Assembly (NCBI GenBank): GCA_023251875.1
Contig: JAHEXY010000007.1
Location: forward strand, 159,790-223,789
Source of the DNA: Bacteroidota bacterium
GTDB lineage: Bacteria > Bacteroidota > Bacteroidia > JAHEXY01
Reading direction: 5' to 3'
DNA: 64,000 nt
The notes beneath the pieces are model-generated. The model was not told where the DNA came from. It worked only from the letters and a program-made list of their open reading frames with translations, and searched no databases. Shown here one piece after another: positions 45,567 through 56,067 of the stretch. Positions within the stretch are counted from its first letter, which is position 1. Each line of letters begins with the position of its first letter. The translations under genes and the position numbers were made by a program.

Positions 45567-47522
45567 ATGAAACCATTTACTATTTTTCCATTTACTATTT
45601 TTTTAGTTTCCTTTCTCTTGCCAATTTTTCTTCTTGCACAAAATATTACTCACGGTCCTGTTATCGGAGGACTAACCTACAATTCTTTTCGGATATACGC
45701 AAGAACTAATACGCCCACAACAATAGAGGTACAATTATCCACTTCGCAATTGTTTACTGCTTATACTTCGGAATACCTTACTACATCTATCTCAAAAGAT
45801 AATTCTGGAATACTTACCGTAAAAAATTTACAAGCCGGCACAAAATATTTTTATCGTTTAAAGATAAATAAAGTACAACAAGGAGATGCTGGAAGTTTTA
45901 CAACTTTTCCGAAAGATGGACAAAAAGGAAATTATGCTTTACTCTTTGGTTCTTGTACAGATGATACCAGTAGCGATGCTGTATTTATAGAAATGCAACA
46001 ACACCAATGCAATTTATTTTTAGAAACGGGAGACTGGATGTATTCAGATGCCTTGAACGATCCTGAAAATGGTGCTTTTTTTGCCAATGACTATTATAAA
46101 GTAGAAGGCCAGTACCGCGAAAAATATTCAAGTGCGAACATGAACCAATTTATGCTTTACAACCCGATTGATTATATATACGATGATCATGATTTTGTGA
46201 ATAACAATGCCACTAAATCTGAAGGCATAGAATTTGAAGTTACCATTAGCGGTGTAATTCCTACAGTTTATCCCTTTCCCGCTTATGCAAGAACCAATTC
46301 TATAAAAGGATATGTTGAACATTTTCCGGGATATACCATGATTGATACTACAGAAGGCATTTATCATAAAATTACTTTAGGCAATATTGATCTTTTTGTA
46401 ATTGATGATCGTAGCATGAGATCATCAAACGTAAATGGGCTGCAAGAAATTGGAGGCAATTATTATTTTATTGGTGATACTTCGCAAACTATTTTAGGAA
46501 AAAAACAATTGAACTGGCTGTTAAGCGGATTAAAAAATTCTACTGCCGATTGGAAAATAATCGTTTCTGGGGTAACCTTTAATAAAAAATACCAAGAAGT
46601 TTTGAATGATTTATTGGCTCTCCCCAATTTATTAGGCGTACCCATGGGAAGTGCTATGATGGATGGATGGGCTGGCTATCCTTTAGAACAAGATTCCATT
46701 CTCAATTTTATTAAAGAGGAGTGCATCAACAACGTTGTTGTTATAAGTGGAGATTCTCATACATCAGCCATTGATGATGGAACTAATGCCGGCTTACCAG
46801 AGATAATGGCAGCTAATTTGCATAAATCAAATTCACAAATAGTTTGGCTGATAAAAAATTTATTAGGTGTTGATTGTTGGAATGTAGGAGGACAAGGCAT
46901 AGGCAATTCAAATTTTAATAACACATTTGGAAAAATGGAAACCTATCAAGACGATTCTCTTGTGATGAAACTATATGATACATACGGAACCATTATTACA
47001 AAATGTTCAATAAAAAACACTAAAACATTAAATGCTTCTATAAATATAGACACGCTTGGCGGAGGAAAATACAATGCTACAGCCAGTATTATGGGAGGAG
47101 TGAGTCCGTACACATATAAGTGGAACACAGGCTCAACCAATTCAAGTATTAGCAATATAAAAGAAGGAAATTATTATGTAATAGTTACAGATGCTAATGG
47201 CTGTAGTGATTCTGTTGAAGTTGTTATTTCAAGTGCTACAACAGCAATTGCCAATATTGCGGATGAACAAATAAAATTTGAAATTACACCAAATCCTACA
47301 AGAGATAAATTTCATGCAGAAGTATCTGTTCCTAAAACAGAGGATATAACAATTGAATTATTAAATATAGAAGGAGAAAAAATTAAAGAAACGCAATTGA
47401 TGCATGTTCAAAAAACTTCTTTTGATGCAGATCTTTCTAATTACGAAGCGGGAATTTACTTTGTAAAACTTACTGCAGGAGATTATTCGATTGTGAAAAG
47501 GGTGATTAAGATTAGTTATTAG
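45567..47522 (+). CDS. PhoD-like alkaline phosphatase with SprB repeat and T9SS domain
   Basis: A 651-residue secreted protein. After the signal peptide (to ~25) comes a fibronectin-like N-domain, then a PhoD-type metallophosphatase with metal-binding LFGSCTDD, LETGDWMY, YDDHDFVNNN and VISGDSHTSA. Residues ~510-545 (SPYTYKWNTGSTNSSI) form a SprB-like repeat, and the last ~75 residues are a T9SS sorting domain (ITPNPTRDKFH...YEAGIYFVKL). It probably hydrolyses phosphodiesters or phosphomonoesters outside the cell. Confidence 0.9.
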   Translation: MKPFTIFPFTIFLVSFLLPIFLLAQNITHGPVIGGLTYNSFRIYARTNTPTTIEVQLSTSQLFTAYTSEYLTTSISKDNSGILTVKNLQAGTKYFYRLKINKVQQGDAGSFTTFPKDGQKGNYALLFGSCTDDTSSDAVFIEMQQHQCNLFLETGDWMYSDALNDPENGAFFANDYYKVEGQYREKYSSANMNQFMLYNPIDYIYDDHDFVNNNATKSEGIEFEVTISGVIPTVYPFPAYARTNSIKGYVEHFPGYTMIDTTEGIYHKITLGNIDLFVIDDRSMRSSNVNGLQEIGGNYYFIGDTSQTILGKKQLNWLLSGLKNSTADWKIIVSGVTFNKKYQEVLNDLLALPNLLGVPMGSAMMDGWAGYPLEQDSILNFIKEECINNVVVISGDSHTSAIDDGTNAGLPEIMAANLHKSNSQIVWLIKNLLGVDCWNVGGQGIGNSNFNNTFGKMETYQDDSLVMKLYDTYGTIITKCSIKNTKTLNASINIDTLGGGKYNATASIMGGVSPYTYKWNTGSTNSSISNIKEGNYYVIVTDANGCSDSVEVVISSATTAIANIADEQIKFEITPNPTRDKFHAEVSVPKTEDITIELLNIEGEKIKETQLMHVQKTSFDADLSNYEAGIYFVKLTAGDYSIVKRVIKISY

Positions 47523-47555
47523 TTTTTCTATATTTACAACAAGAATCCTTCTTGT

Positions 47556-49694
47556 ATGCCATTGATGTTTCATTTCAGCTTACCGTTTAAAGACAATGTG
47601 CTGATATTTTCATTGGTGCTTTTTATCATTCTACTAGCCCCCATGCTATTGAAAAAATTAAGAGCTCCAGGTATTATTGGGTTAATTTTGGCAGGTATTG
47701 CTATTGGGCCTAATGGTTTTAATCTTTTATTAAAAAATGCAAGTATTGAATTGTTTGGGACGGTAGGTTTACTCTACATTATGTTTTTGGCTGGCTTGGA
47801 TATTGATCTATATGATTACAAAAAAAATAAAAACAAAAGTATTGTATTTGGTTTACTTACATTTACCATTCCGTTTAGTGTGGGCATTGTAGTATCTTAT
47901 TATTTTTTACACTATGCCATACTTCCTTCAGTTCTTTTAGCGAGTATGTTCTCAACCCAAACATTGGTGGCCTATCCAATTGTAAGTAAACTTGGATTGA
48001 ATAAAAGCGATACAGTAACCATTGCAATTGGAGGCACTATTATTACAGATACATTGGTAATGCTTGTTTTGGCGATAGTAGAAAATTTAGCCGGAAAAGA
48101 AATTGACAATTGGTTTTTGTTTAAACTCATTGGCTCTCTTTTAATATTTGGTATTGTTGTGCTGTGGCTGGTTCCATTAATAAGCCGTTGGGTGTTTAAA
48201 ACAATAGCCGGTGATGGAGGCACACAATATATTTTTGTTTTGGCTATGGTATTTGCATCGGCATTTATGGCCAAGCTTGCAGGCTTTGAACCCATTATTG
48301 GCGCATTCTTGGCCGGTTTAGCATTAAATAGATTGATTCCTCAATCACCTGCACTACTTAATCGCATTCATTTTGTGGGCAACAGTATTTTTATTCCCTT
48401 TTTTCTTATTAATGTTGGAATGGTAGTTGACTTAAAAGTTTTTTTTAAAGGATACGAAGCATTATTGGTATCGGGAACAATTGTTGTGGTGGCACTCATT
48501 ACAAAATGGCTTGCAGCATTTGCTACGCAAAAAATATATAAGCTTTCAAGAACTGAAGGCAATTTACTTTTTGGATTAAGCACCGCTCATGCTGCAGCAA
48601 TTTTAGCGGTTGCTCTTGTAGGATTTAATTTAGGATTACTCAATGAAAATGTTTTAAACGGAACAATAGTTCTCATTCTTATTTCTTGCCTTATCAGTTC
48701 ATTTGTTACAGAATATGCTGCCCGCAAACTTACCATTACTGAAAACGAAAGAAATATTACTTCAAATTATTTTATTGATCGAATATTGATTCCCGTTTCC
48801 AATCCAGCCAATATTGAACCCTTGGTTGAATTTGTTGTGAATATAAAAGATGCTTTGGCTACAGAACCTGTTTATCCACTTACTGTTGTAAAAGACGATA
48901 ATGAAGCCAATGAAATTGTAAATAAAAACAGTAAACTTCTTGAAAGTGCCTTCAATCACATTTCGGCAGGAGAAATAAAAGTACAAATGGTTACCCGCAT
49001 TGATTTAAATATTGCAAGCGGCATTTCTCGAGCTATAAAAGAAAAAATGATTACTACAGTTGTAATGGGAGCTCCGGGAAAATCATCAACAGCAAATAAG
49101 TTTTTTGGAAGTGTACTCGACAATTTACTTTTGTATACGGAACAAACCATTTGGGTTTGCCATTTTCAAACTTCAATAGATGCATTTAAAAAGATATTGG
49201 TATTTGTTCCGGAAAATGCGCATTTAGAAAAGGGATTTGATCGTTGGATAAAAACCATTTTAACTTTAACGAAACAAAAAAGAATTAAACTTGAATTTCA
49301 TTCAAGCGCATTAACATTAAAAGAAATTGAAAAGGCTTTTAAATTTTCAAGAATTATTTTTCCTGCTACTTATCATGTATTTGAAAATTGGGAAACACTT
49401 TATGCAATCACCCAACATGAAAATGGCAATAGTTTATTTATTATCATCAATGCCCGACAAGGAAGTGTTTCTTATAATGGAAAAACGAATGATATTTCTC
49501 AAAAGTTAATGAAAAACGAAGATGAAGCTAAAAATTTTATTGTAGTTTATCCCGAACAAAATATAACGCCTTTACTTGACGATACCGATTACCAATTATC
49601 AGGTATACATACTTCTCCCATTCAAGAAAATTTAGAACGATTTAGTGTAATGGGAAAATCGATTTCAAAAACATTTAGAAAGAAAGAAGAATAA
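47556..49694 (+). CDS. Kef/CPA2-type cation:proton antiporter
   Basis: A 712-residue membrane protein. The N-terminal ~390 residues form a Na+/H+-exchanger domain of about twelve helices (APGIIGLILAGIAIGPNG, FSTQTLVAYPIVSKLG, FEPIIGAFLAGLALNR). The C-terminal ~300 residues are hydrophilic and resemble universal-stress-type nucleotide-binding domains. Substrate ion unknown (K+ or Na+). It follows the PhoD-like gene by 33 bases and may be co-transcribed with it. Confidence 0.9.
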   Translation: MPLMFHFSLPFKDNVLIFSLVLFIILLAPMLLKKLRAPGIIGLILAGIAIGPNGFNLLLKNASIELFGTVGLLYIMFLAGLDIDLYDYKKNKNKSIVFGLLTFTIPFSVGIVVSYYFLHYAILPSVLLASMFSTQTLVAYPIVSKLGLNKSDTVTIAIGGTIITDTLVMLVLAIVENLAGKEIDNWFLFKLIGSLLIFGIVVLWLVPLISRWVFKTIAGDGGTQYIFVLAMVFASAFMAKLAGFEPIIGAFLAGLALNRLIPQSPALLNRIHFVGNSIFIPFFLINVGMVVDLKVFFKGYEALLVSGTIVVVALITKWLAAFATQKIYKLSRTEGNLLFGLSTAHAAAILAVALVGFNLGLLNENVLNGTIVLILISCLISSFVTEYAARKLTITENERNITSNYFIDRILIPVSNPANIEPLVEFVVNIKDALATEPVYPLTVVKDDNEANEIVNKNSKLLESAFNHISAGEIKVQMVTRIDLNIASGISRAIKEKMITTVVMGAPGKSSTANKFFGSVLDNLLLYTEQTIWVCHFQTSIDAFKKILVFVPENAHLEKGFDRWIKTILTLTKQKRIKLEFHSSALTLKEIEKAFKFSRIIFPATYHVFENWETLYAITQHENGNSLFIIINARQGSVSYNGKTNDISQKLMKNEDEAKNFIVVYPEQNITPLLDDTDYQLSGIHTSPIQENLERFSVMGKSISKTFRKKEE

Positions 49695-49739
49695 TACAAG
49701 AATATTTAGAAAAAGTTGCTACAACAGTAGTAATATCTC

Positions 49740-52700
49740 TCATTTCACTTGCACTCTTATTCCCTCTGAATGGGCTCCAAATTCAGGAGCATACATACAT
49801 TCAATATTCGTAATTCCATTTGAAAAATCCCCTTTGTGTGTTACCAATAATGGATACTCAAACACATAAGTTCCCTTAGGTAAATAAGAGAAAAAGAAAT
49901 TAGTTGAAACATCTAAAGTGCTTTCGTAATACCCCAATCCATCTTGGTATTTATATTGAGATAAAACATTCTCCGGTTCAAAGCAAGAAGCGCGCATATC
50001 TTTCATGTGAACATATTCCATCATACGATCAACGCGCAATTCAATTCTTACTTTCACTCTATCGCCTGGTTTTAATTTTGTTTTTTCATCAATTGGCGTA
50101 AGCACATTTCCTGCATCAGTAGTTTGTTCTAAAAATAATTTCTTCTCTAATTTTAGAGGTGTTTCATGTGGGGTGATTTTATCTAACTGCTCAAAGTATT
50201 GCCAGTAAACAGCCCCCCACCCTACTCCATCTCCTGTTTTTGTTACAGTAATATTTCCCATTTCAGGTTTTATTGCTGAGCTGTTCCATGATGTTTTAAA
50301 GTATCCAGTTCCGGCTTCTGTCTTAATATTTTTATCATTAGCGGGATCAATTTTTACCTCACCTAATTGAATAGTAACGTTGGGTTCTGTAGCCAGCCAA
50401 TTTGTTCCGGTAAGCAATAATGAATAGCAAGCTTCGGCTGTAGCTTTGGTGGTTTTCCAATCTTGTGTTTGTTTTTGTTTTAATAACCAAATGCGCAATT
50501 CATCAACAGCTTGTTTGTCTTTTGCTACTTCATTAAAAGCTTCTATCATTAAAGCTTGAGATTCTATTGGAGCTTCGTACCAATAATAACCTCCGTTAAA
50601 TTCTTTCCAATACATGCCCATTTCATCTGAATGCAATGCATTTTCTTTTAATGATTTTATGATATCTACGGGAGTTTTGCTGTCAGATTGCAATCTGTAT
50701 AAAGCCAAAGCCGTCATGCCTTGCAAATAACGAGCATTAGAAAGCCAATATTTATTAGCCTGATCTAAATAATAATTATAGGCTTCTTTATTTTTTGAGA
50801 CAACAGCAATATCTGTAAAATAAGATCGGGTATATAAATAATGAATATCTATTTGTGAGAGATTATTATTTTTTAGATCAACTTTATATTTCTTTAAATT
50901 TTCATAATCTTCTCTCATGCGGTTGTCGAGATAAAGTACCGCATCTTGAATCATGCTCCATGTGCTATTGTTTTCTCTAATGTTTTTTACGCCCAATTTA
51001 TCTAAATGCCCAAAACCGCAAACAATATGCTGAGTAATATATCTATCATCAGGCATGCCTTTAAACCAAGGCCATCCACCATTGGGAGCTTGCATTTGTT
51101 GTAGCTTTTTAAATGCAGTATTTAATTCGTTCGACATTTTATTTAAATCAAATAAAAGTGCAATGCGTTTTTTTCTTTCACTTTCATTTTTTGCATCCAA
51201 CACCCAAGGAGTTTCTTGCAAGAGAACAGTTTTTAAATCTTCATTTTTTTCAAGATTAGAAAGTAGTGCATTTTGATCGTAGTTTTTCCAAGAATCAAAA
51301 ACCTGTTTTATTTTAGGATCTGAATTGGCAATGTGTGTTGCCAAACTATTTGCATAATAACGACTAAAAGTTTGTTCAGCACATTCATAAGGATATTCCA
51401 TTAAATAGGGAAGTGCTTGTACGGCATACCATGCAGGATTGGAAGTAAATTCTAAAGTAAGATTGTGATTTTTTAAAGTGTTGACCCCTCCCGACCTCCC
51501 CGAAGGGGAGGAGGAATTAAGAAGTTTTTCAAACGTAAATGTTTTTGTTTGATTGCCTCTTATTGGCAATGGCATTGATTCTGTTACCAACATTCTATTT
51601 GTAAGAACCGGAATAGTCATTTCTTCTCCATCAGAGAAATTGCCTGATGTTGCAGTAATTCTATAAGCAATAGCTTGTACATTATCAGGAATGCTTAGCC
51701 ACCACGATACATTGGTGTTGCCATTTTTAGGAACGGAAAATAAGCCCTCACCCCGACCCTCTCCCAAGGGAGAGGGTGTAATTGGTTTCATAGTTAAAGC
51801 ATCAAATAATTGCAAATTGCAATTACCTTTTAAATCACTATCAGTTAGATTAGAAATTTTTGCAGTGAATTCTATTTTATCATTTTCTCTAAAAAAACGA
51901 GGAGCATTGGGCACCACCATTAATTCTTTTTGGGTTACCAATTCATTTGTAGTAAAGCCATAACGCAAATCTTTGGTGTGAGCAAAGCCCAGCATTTTCC
52001 ATTTGGTTAATGCTTCAGGAATGGTAAATGCAATAATTACTTCTCCATTTTCATTGGTTTGTAATTGAGGATAAAAGAATGCCGTTTCGTTAAAGTTGGT
52101 ACGGATTTTTGGTTCTGATTTTGCTTCGTGATCCTTCCCATCCCCACCTGCGTCAACACTTCCTTTTGTTGTAGAAAATACATTCCCTTTAAAAGCATTA
52201 AAATCATCTCCGTTTCCGATTTCCAATGTTTTCATTGGAGCTTCCTCTGCCATTGTTTCAATACCATTACTAACATCGTCTTTGTATTTTTTTGATGCGG
52301 TTTTAGGGCCACCACCGCTATAATAATTTCGCCCTCCATAAGAGCCATAATAACTATAGCCATACCAATTTAATTGCTCATAGGTATTGTATGTATATCC
52401 ATAATAAGGGTCATTGTATTTTTTATAAATATTTGAATTGTTGTATGAAAAATCTTGTCCTGAATAATTGCTAAGTGTAGTATAGTAATTATTAAGAATA
52501 TTAAAATTAAAAGCATTTACTTTAAATTCATCTAAAGACGCATCATATAAAGTAGCCAACATTTCAGCAGCTATTTTATCTCCATTTTTACCTTTAATTT
52601 TTATTTTCCACTCTTCTTTTGCTCCGGGTTGGAGTTTATTTCTAAAAGTTTCAAAACGAATATCTAATTCTTTATTGGTAAATGGAACATTTATGTTTTG

Positions 52701-55700
52701 TGATTCCGTATACTGTCGATTGTGTTTTATAAAAGTATAATGAATCACAAATCCTCCTCTATCTTTTTCTTCAATGGGTATTGAAATTTTCTTTTGCTCA
52801 TTATTTAAAGTAAGCCATTGCTTATTTACTATTTCTCCTTTTTTCTCTACTTCATACAATACTTTTATATTTTCTTTAGAGCCTATTACAAATTCAGCAT
52901 TTTCTCCGGGTTCTCCATTGTCTTTTGTACATACAAACCAATTTGTGGAATTATCAGGAATGGCTTTATCTGCTGTAGAAAATACCGTAAAATAATTTTC
53001 GAGTGTAATTACTTCTCCAAATTTATCTTTGGTAGTAATTTCATATTTATAAACTCCGCTTGTCCATTTTGCAATATCTTTTAAATCAAGCTTTGTACTT
53101 TGTGCTGTATTAAAAATTTGATCCAATACTTTTTTTTCTTTTGCCCAATTTTGCATTTGGTTTTCGTTATTGTATTCATCAAAGGGAAAAGCGGTGTAGT
53201 ATTCGTCTTTACTTAACATCATTTGATCCGGCAATTTCCATAAGCGAGACCTAAATGTTTTTTCGGGAACACTAATTTTATATACGGCAATATTTCCTTC
53301 TGCAGCTTCCGCTTCTCCATTTAAATTGGTGGTAGTAATTTTACAATCTTGCTGTTTGTCTTTATTTAAAAAAGCAGCAATATCTGTACTTACTTTTAAT
53401 GCTTGATAACTTACCGAAACAGATTGCTCTGCACTGTGGGTTTCTCCATTTAAATCGGTAACATCAGCATAAATGGTATAAGTATAAATTGGTTTTTGTG
53501 TTTTAGTAATACTCAAATCAGGTAGGGCTTTAAATGTAATATCAAATTCTCCTTTTTCATTTGTGGTTGCATTTCCATTCGAAATTTCCATTTCAGGTGA
53601 AGATGGATACGCGCCCCGCCACCAGCACCAATAGGGGTACGATGCATTACGCACAACACGATACTTCACCTGCGCATCGGTAAGCAATGCGCCTGAAAAA
53701 GCTTTTGCAAGTCCGGTTACCTTTACATCTTCATCTAATTTATAGCTCCCTTTTATAGGATTAAAACTTACTTCAAACTTGGGCCGTTTGTACTCTTCAA
53801 CAGAAATATACATACTGCCACTTTCATTTTTAATTTGCATTTGTCCGGTTAACACTCCGCTTGGCGCAGTAAATGATCCGCTAAAAGAACCATAGTCATT
53901 AGTAGTAAATGTTTGCTCACTTACTTTTTGATAATTTACATCAAGTAATTGAACCGTAGTAGAAAAATTAGGTTTGATTGAATTTTGATCACCGTTTCTA
54001 TCTAAAATAATTCCTTTGAAATAAATAGTTTGGCCGGGCCTATAAATAGCCCTATCAGTAAAGAAAAAGGTTTGTACATACGCAGTTTGTTTTTGAGCAT
54101 AAGGTTGGTATTGATAAAAAGACTTAGAAAATAATTTTTGATTTTGAGAAGTAAATTCAATTTCAAAATTTCTGTAATTATTACCTTTTGAAGGAGGAAT
54201 TGTAAAATGACCTTCGGCATCACTTGTAAAAAATGCTCCTTTTATATGATCATAAGCTCTGTTTTTGTAATTGTATTGGTCATACCAAATTTGAGATTTA
54301 ACAGCAACAAGCGGACTACCATCTTCTCTATTCAACGTATAAAAATCATATACCCCAGTTTTATCATTATAACGATTGATATAGGCAATATCGCTTACCC
54401 ATGTTGCAGAATAAGCAATGGCATCTTTTTCGTTTTTAAATTTTTTATCAGTGGACGCGAGTATTACATATAAGCCCGAGACCAATTCTGGCATTTTTAT
54501 TTCTACTAAATGCATTTGGTAATCGCCTTCATTTTTTATTTTAACTGCCCAACTTTTAGTTGGAGATAAAGAATTATAATAATTCATTACCTCATCTGTA
54601 TTATACGTTTTCATTAAACTCTTATATTTATCAACATCTACAGCAGCTACTTTTATAAAAAGTGAATCGGCATTTTGATGTGTAAGTATCGTTCTAAATG
54701 CTTTATTAGGAGCATTTACTTCTTCTGTTTGAAATGAAAAATATTTTTTAAGAATACTTTGTTTGAGCACCTCACAATTCTTTGCACCCTGAGTATCTTT
54801 AAATTTTTGAATGGTAGATTCACATACTTCTAAAGCTTTCTTTTTATGCCATTGGTATTTGGTATTGTTTTGAGCATTGAATGTATTGCCTTGTTCATAA
54901 TAATAAGTCGCTATTAAGAAAGAAACATTAGCAGAAGCAAAATCTTGATTGTATTTTTTTTCTAGGGAAAGTAAGGCATTCAGATACAAACTATCTTTTT
55001 GAGTAAGACCGGAATGCATTCTCACAAATTTTAGTCTCTCTAAATCAACATCAATACTAGCACTGGGATTAGTATCGTTTAAATGAAAAGCAATTAGTTT
55101 TTGAAGATTAAGAATAGCATAATATTTTAAAGATAAACTGTCTTTATTTTCAATTTTTACATTACAGAATTCTTTGGCAGGAAGAAAATAATTTTCTGAA
55201 TTTAAATTAAATTGATAAACCGGACTTGTAATATCCGGTTCTTCATCGTTATAGAAATCAATCGCTCTATGAGCCACGAAATCAAATAAACTTGGCCTGA
55301 GTTTTCTCGACTCCGGAAGCTTAAGAGAGGGAGCATAATTATATAGTAATACCTCATCATAAATATTTAACGAAGTGTTTTTTAATTTATCTTCTTCTTG
55401 TAATGAATTTTGGTATTGATGAATTACTTCTGCAATTATTTTTTTTAAGTCCCAGGTTTTTATATCTGTTTCGTCAAAATTTACGGTAGTGCTTCTTTTG
55501 TAAAAACGGTAGCGGTTATTTTGATAATACTGCCAATACATTTCAGCAAGCATGGAATGCAATATAGGTTTGATTGGATATACGGCAACTTCAGACTCTT
55601 TTTGTAATTCAGCAATCATTTTTTCATGAGAATCTTCTTCTATAAAAGCAGTAAACTTCATTTTATACATAAAGGCTTTTATAAAAGCCGATGAATTATT

Positions 55701-55925
55701 TTTGATTTTCGCATCCGCATAAATTTGCGTAACAATATCGAGAGCAGATTGACTAAGTCCTTTGTTTTCTAAAGAGTCTATTTGTTTCCAATACTTAGCA
55801 TAATCATCATTGACTTTAAAATTTATTTTTTCAGTTTTTTCGCCTTGCTGAATTACCAAAGCAAAACTTGCTGCAAAAACAAACAAAAGGGCAAATATTG
55901 AAAGTGATTTTTTCTTTTTTGACAT
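49740..55925 (-). CDS. Alpha-2-macroglobulin family protein with thioester motif
   Basis: A 2061-residue envelope protein. Residues ~8-25 form a signal or anchor segment; ~30-600 is a long helical and beta-rich N-terminal region; an MG2-like domain begins near 620 (FTDRAIYRPGQTIYFKG); the A2M domain (IRTNFNETAFFYPQLQTNENGEV) is around 1280; and the thioester motif CAEQ is near residue 1515, followed by an alpha-helical thioester domain. Bacterial A2Ms trap proteases, and the intact CAEQ suggests covalent trapping. Two Pro/Gly-rich insertions (~1382-1393 and ~1471-1480) are encoded by in-frame dispersed repeats. No penicillin-binding partner gene is adjacent. Confidence 0.93.
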   Translation of the reverse strand: MSKKKKSLSIFALLFVFAASFALVIQQGEKTEKINFKVNDDYAKYWKQIDSLENKGLSQSALDIVTQIYADAKIKNNSSAFIKAFMYKMKFTAFIEEDSHEKMIAELQKESEVAVYPIKPILHSMLAEMYWQYYQNNRYRFYKRSTTVNFDETDIKTWDLKKIIAEVIHQYQNSLQEEDKLKNTSLNIYDEVLLYNYAPSLKLPESRKLRPSLFDFVAHRAIDFYNDEEPDITSPVYQFNLNSENYFLPAKEFCNVKIENKDSLSLKYYAILNLQKLIAFHLNDTNPSASIDVDLERLKFVRMHSGLTQKDSLYLNALLSLEKKYNQDFASANVSFLIATYYYEQGNTFNAQNNTKYQWHKKKALEVCESTIQKFKDTQGAKNCEVLKQSILKKYFSFQTEEVNAPNKAFRTILTHQNADSLFIKVAAVDVDKYKSLMKTYNTDEVMNYYNSLSPTKSWAVKIKNEGDYQMHLVEIKMPELVSGLYVILASTDKKFKNEKDAIAYSATWVSDIAYINRYNDKTGVYDFYTLNREDGSPLVAVKSQIWYDQYNYKNRAYDHIKGAFFTSDAEGHFTIPPSKGNNYRNFEIEFTSQNQKLFSKSFYQYQPYAQKQTAYVQTFFFTDRAIYRPGQTIYFKGIILDRNGDQNSIKPNFSTTVQLLDVNYQKVSEQTFTTNDYGSFSGSFTAPSGVLTGQMQIKNESGSMYISVEEYKRPKFEVSFNPIKGSYKLDEDVKVTGLAKAFSGALLTDAQVKYRVVRNASYPYWCWWRGAYPSSPEMEISNGNATTNEKGEFDITFKALPDLSITKTQKPIYTYTIYADVTDLNGETHSAEQSVSVSYQALKVSTDIAAFLNKDKQQDCKITTTNLNGEAEAAEGNIAVYKISVPEKTFRSRLWKLPDQMMLSKDEYYTAFPFDEYNNENQMQNWAKEKKVLDQIFNTAQSTKLDLKDIAKWTSGVYKYEITTKDKFGEVITLENYFTVFSTADKAIPDNSTNWFVCTKDNGEPGENAEFVIGSKENIKVLYEVEKKGEIVNKQWLTLNNEQKKISIPIEEKDRGGFVIHYTFIKHNRQYTESQNINVPFTNKELDIRFETFRNKLQPGAKEEWKIKIKGKNGDKIAAEMLATLYDASLDEFKVNAFNFNILNNYYTTLSNYSGQDFSYNNSNIYKKYNDPYYGYTYNTYEQLNWYGYSYYGSYGGRNYYSGGGPKTASKKYKDDVSNGIETMAEEAPMKTLEIGNGDDFNAFKGNVFSTTKGSVDAGGDGKDHEAKSEPKIRTNFNETAFFYPQLQTNENGEVIIAFTIPEALTKWKMLGFAHTKDLRYGFTTNELVTQKELMVVPNAPRFFRENDKIEFTAKISNLTDSDLKGNCNLQLFDALTMKPITPSPLGEGRGEGLFSVPKNGNTNVSWWLSIPDNVQAIAYRITATSGNFSDGEEMTIPVLTNRMLVTESMPLPIRGNQTKTFTFEKLLNSSSPSGRSGGVNTLKNHNLTLEFTSNPAWYAVQALPYLMEYPYECAEQTFSRYYANSLATHIANSDPKIKQVFDSWKNYDQNALLSNLEKNEDLKTVLLQETPWVLDAKNESERKKRIALLFDLNKMSNELNTAFKKLQQMQAPNGGWPWFKGMPDDRYITQHIVCGFGHLDKLGVKNIRENNSTWSMIQDAVLYLDNRMREDYENLKKYKVDLKNNNLSQIDIHYLYTRSYFTDIAVVSKNKEAYNYYLDQANKYWLSNARYLQGMTALALYRLQSDSKTPVDIIKSLKENALHSDEMGMYWKEFNGGYYWYEAPIESQALMIEAFNEVAKDKQAVDELRIWLLKQKQTQDWKTTKATAEACYSLLLTGTNWLATEPNVTIQLGEVKIDPANDKNIKTEAGTGYFKTSWNSSAIKPEMGNITVTKTGDGVGWGAVYWQYFEQLDKITPHETPLKLEKKLFLEQTTDAGNVLTPIDEKTKLKPGDRVKVRIELRVDRMMEYVHMKDMRASCFEPENVLSQYKYQDGLGYYESTLDVSTNFFFSYLPKGTYVFEYPLLVTHKGDFSNGITNIECMYAPEFGAHSEGIRVQVK
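51485..51513. repeat. CTCCCC-type repeat inside the A2M gene (second)
   Basis: The sequence cccctcccgacctccccgaaggggaggagg lies in frame and encodes SSPSGRSGG. Confidence 0.8.
51745..51777. repeat. CTCTCC-type repeat inside the A2M gene (first)
   Basis: The sequence ccctcaccccgaccctctcc...gagagggtg lies in frame and encodes TPSPLGEGRGEG. Confidence 0.85.
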
Positions 55926-55994
55926 AACTTTTTTGATTAATGTTTTATATTAGATGCAAAGGATAGTGAAATTCCATAAGGCAATTGCAAAATA

Positions 55995-56028
55995 CCTCTC
56001 CCTAACCCTCTCCAAAGGAGAGGGGAGG
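55995..56028. repeat. CTCTCC-type repeat between lepB and the A2M gene
   Basis: The sequence cctctccctaaccctctcc...ggagaggggagg lies in the intergenic gap, close to the consensus of the family. Confidence 0.85.
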
Positions 56029-56067
56029 TTTGGAATAAAATATTCCAATCTTTCAATTTTTAATGTT

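Noticed and set aside
54207-54473. 88-residue plus-strand ORF inside the A2M gene
   Set aside because: Shadow ORF opposite a 2061-residue gene; biased composition and no start context.
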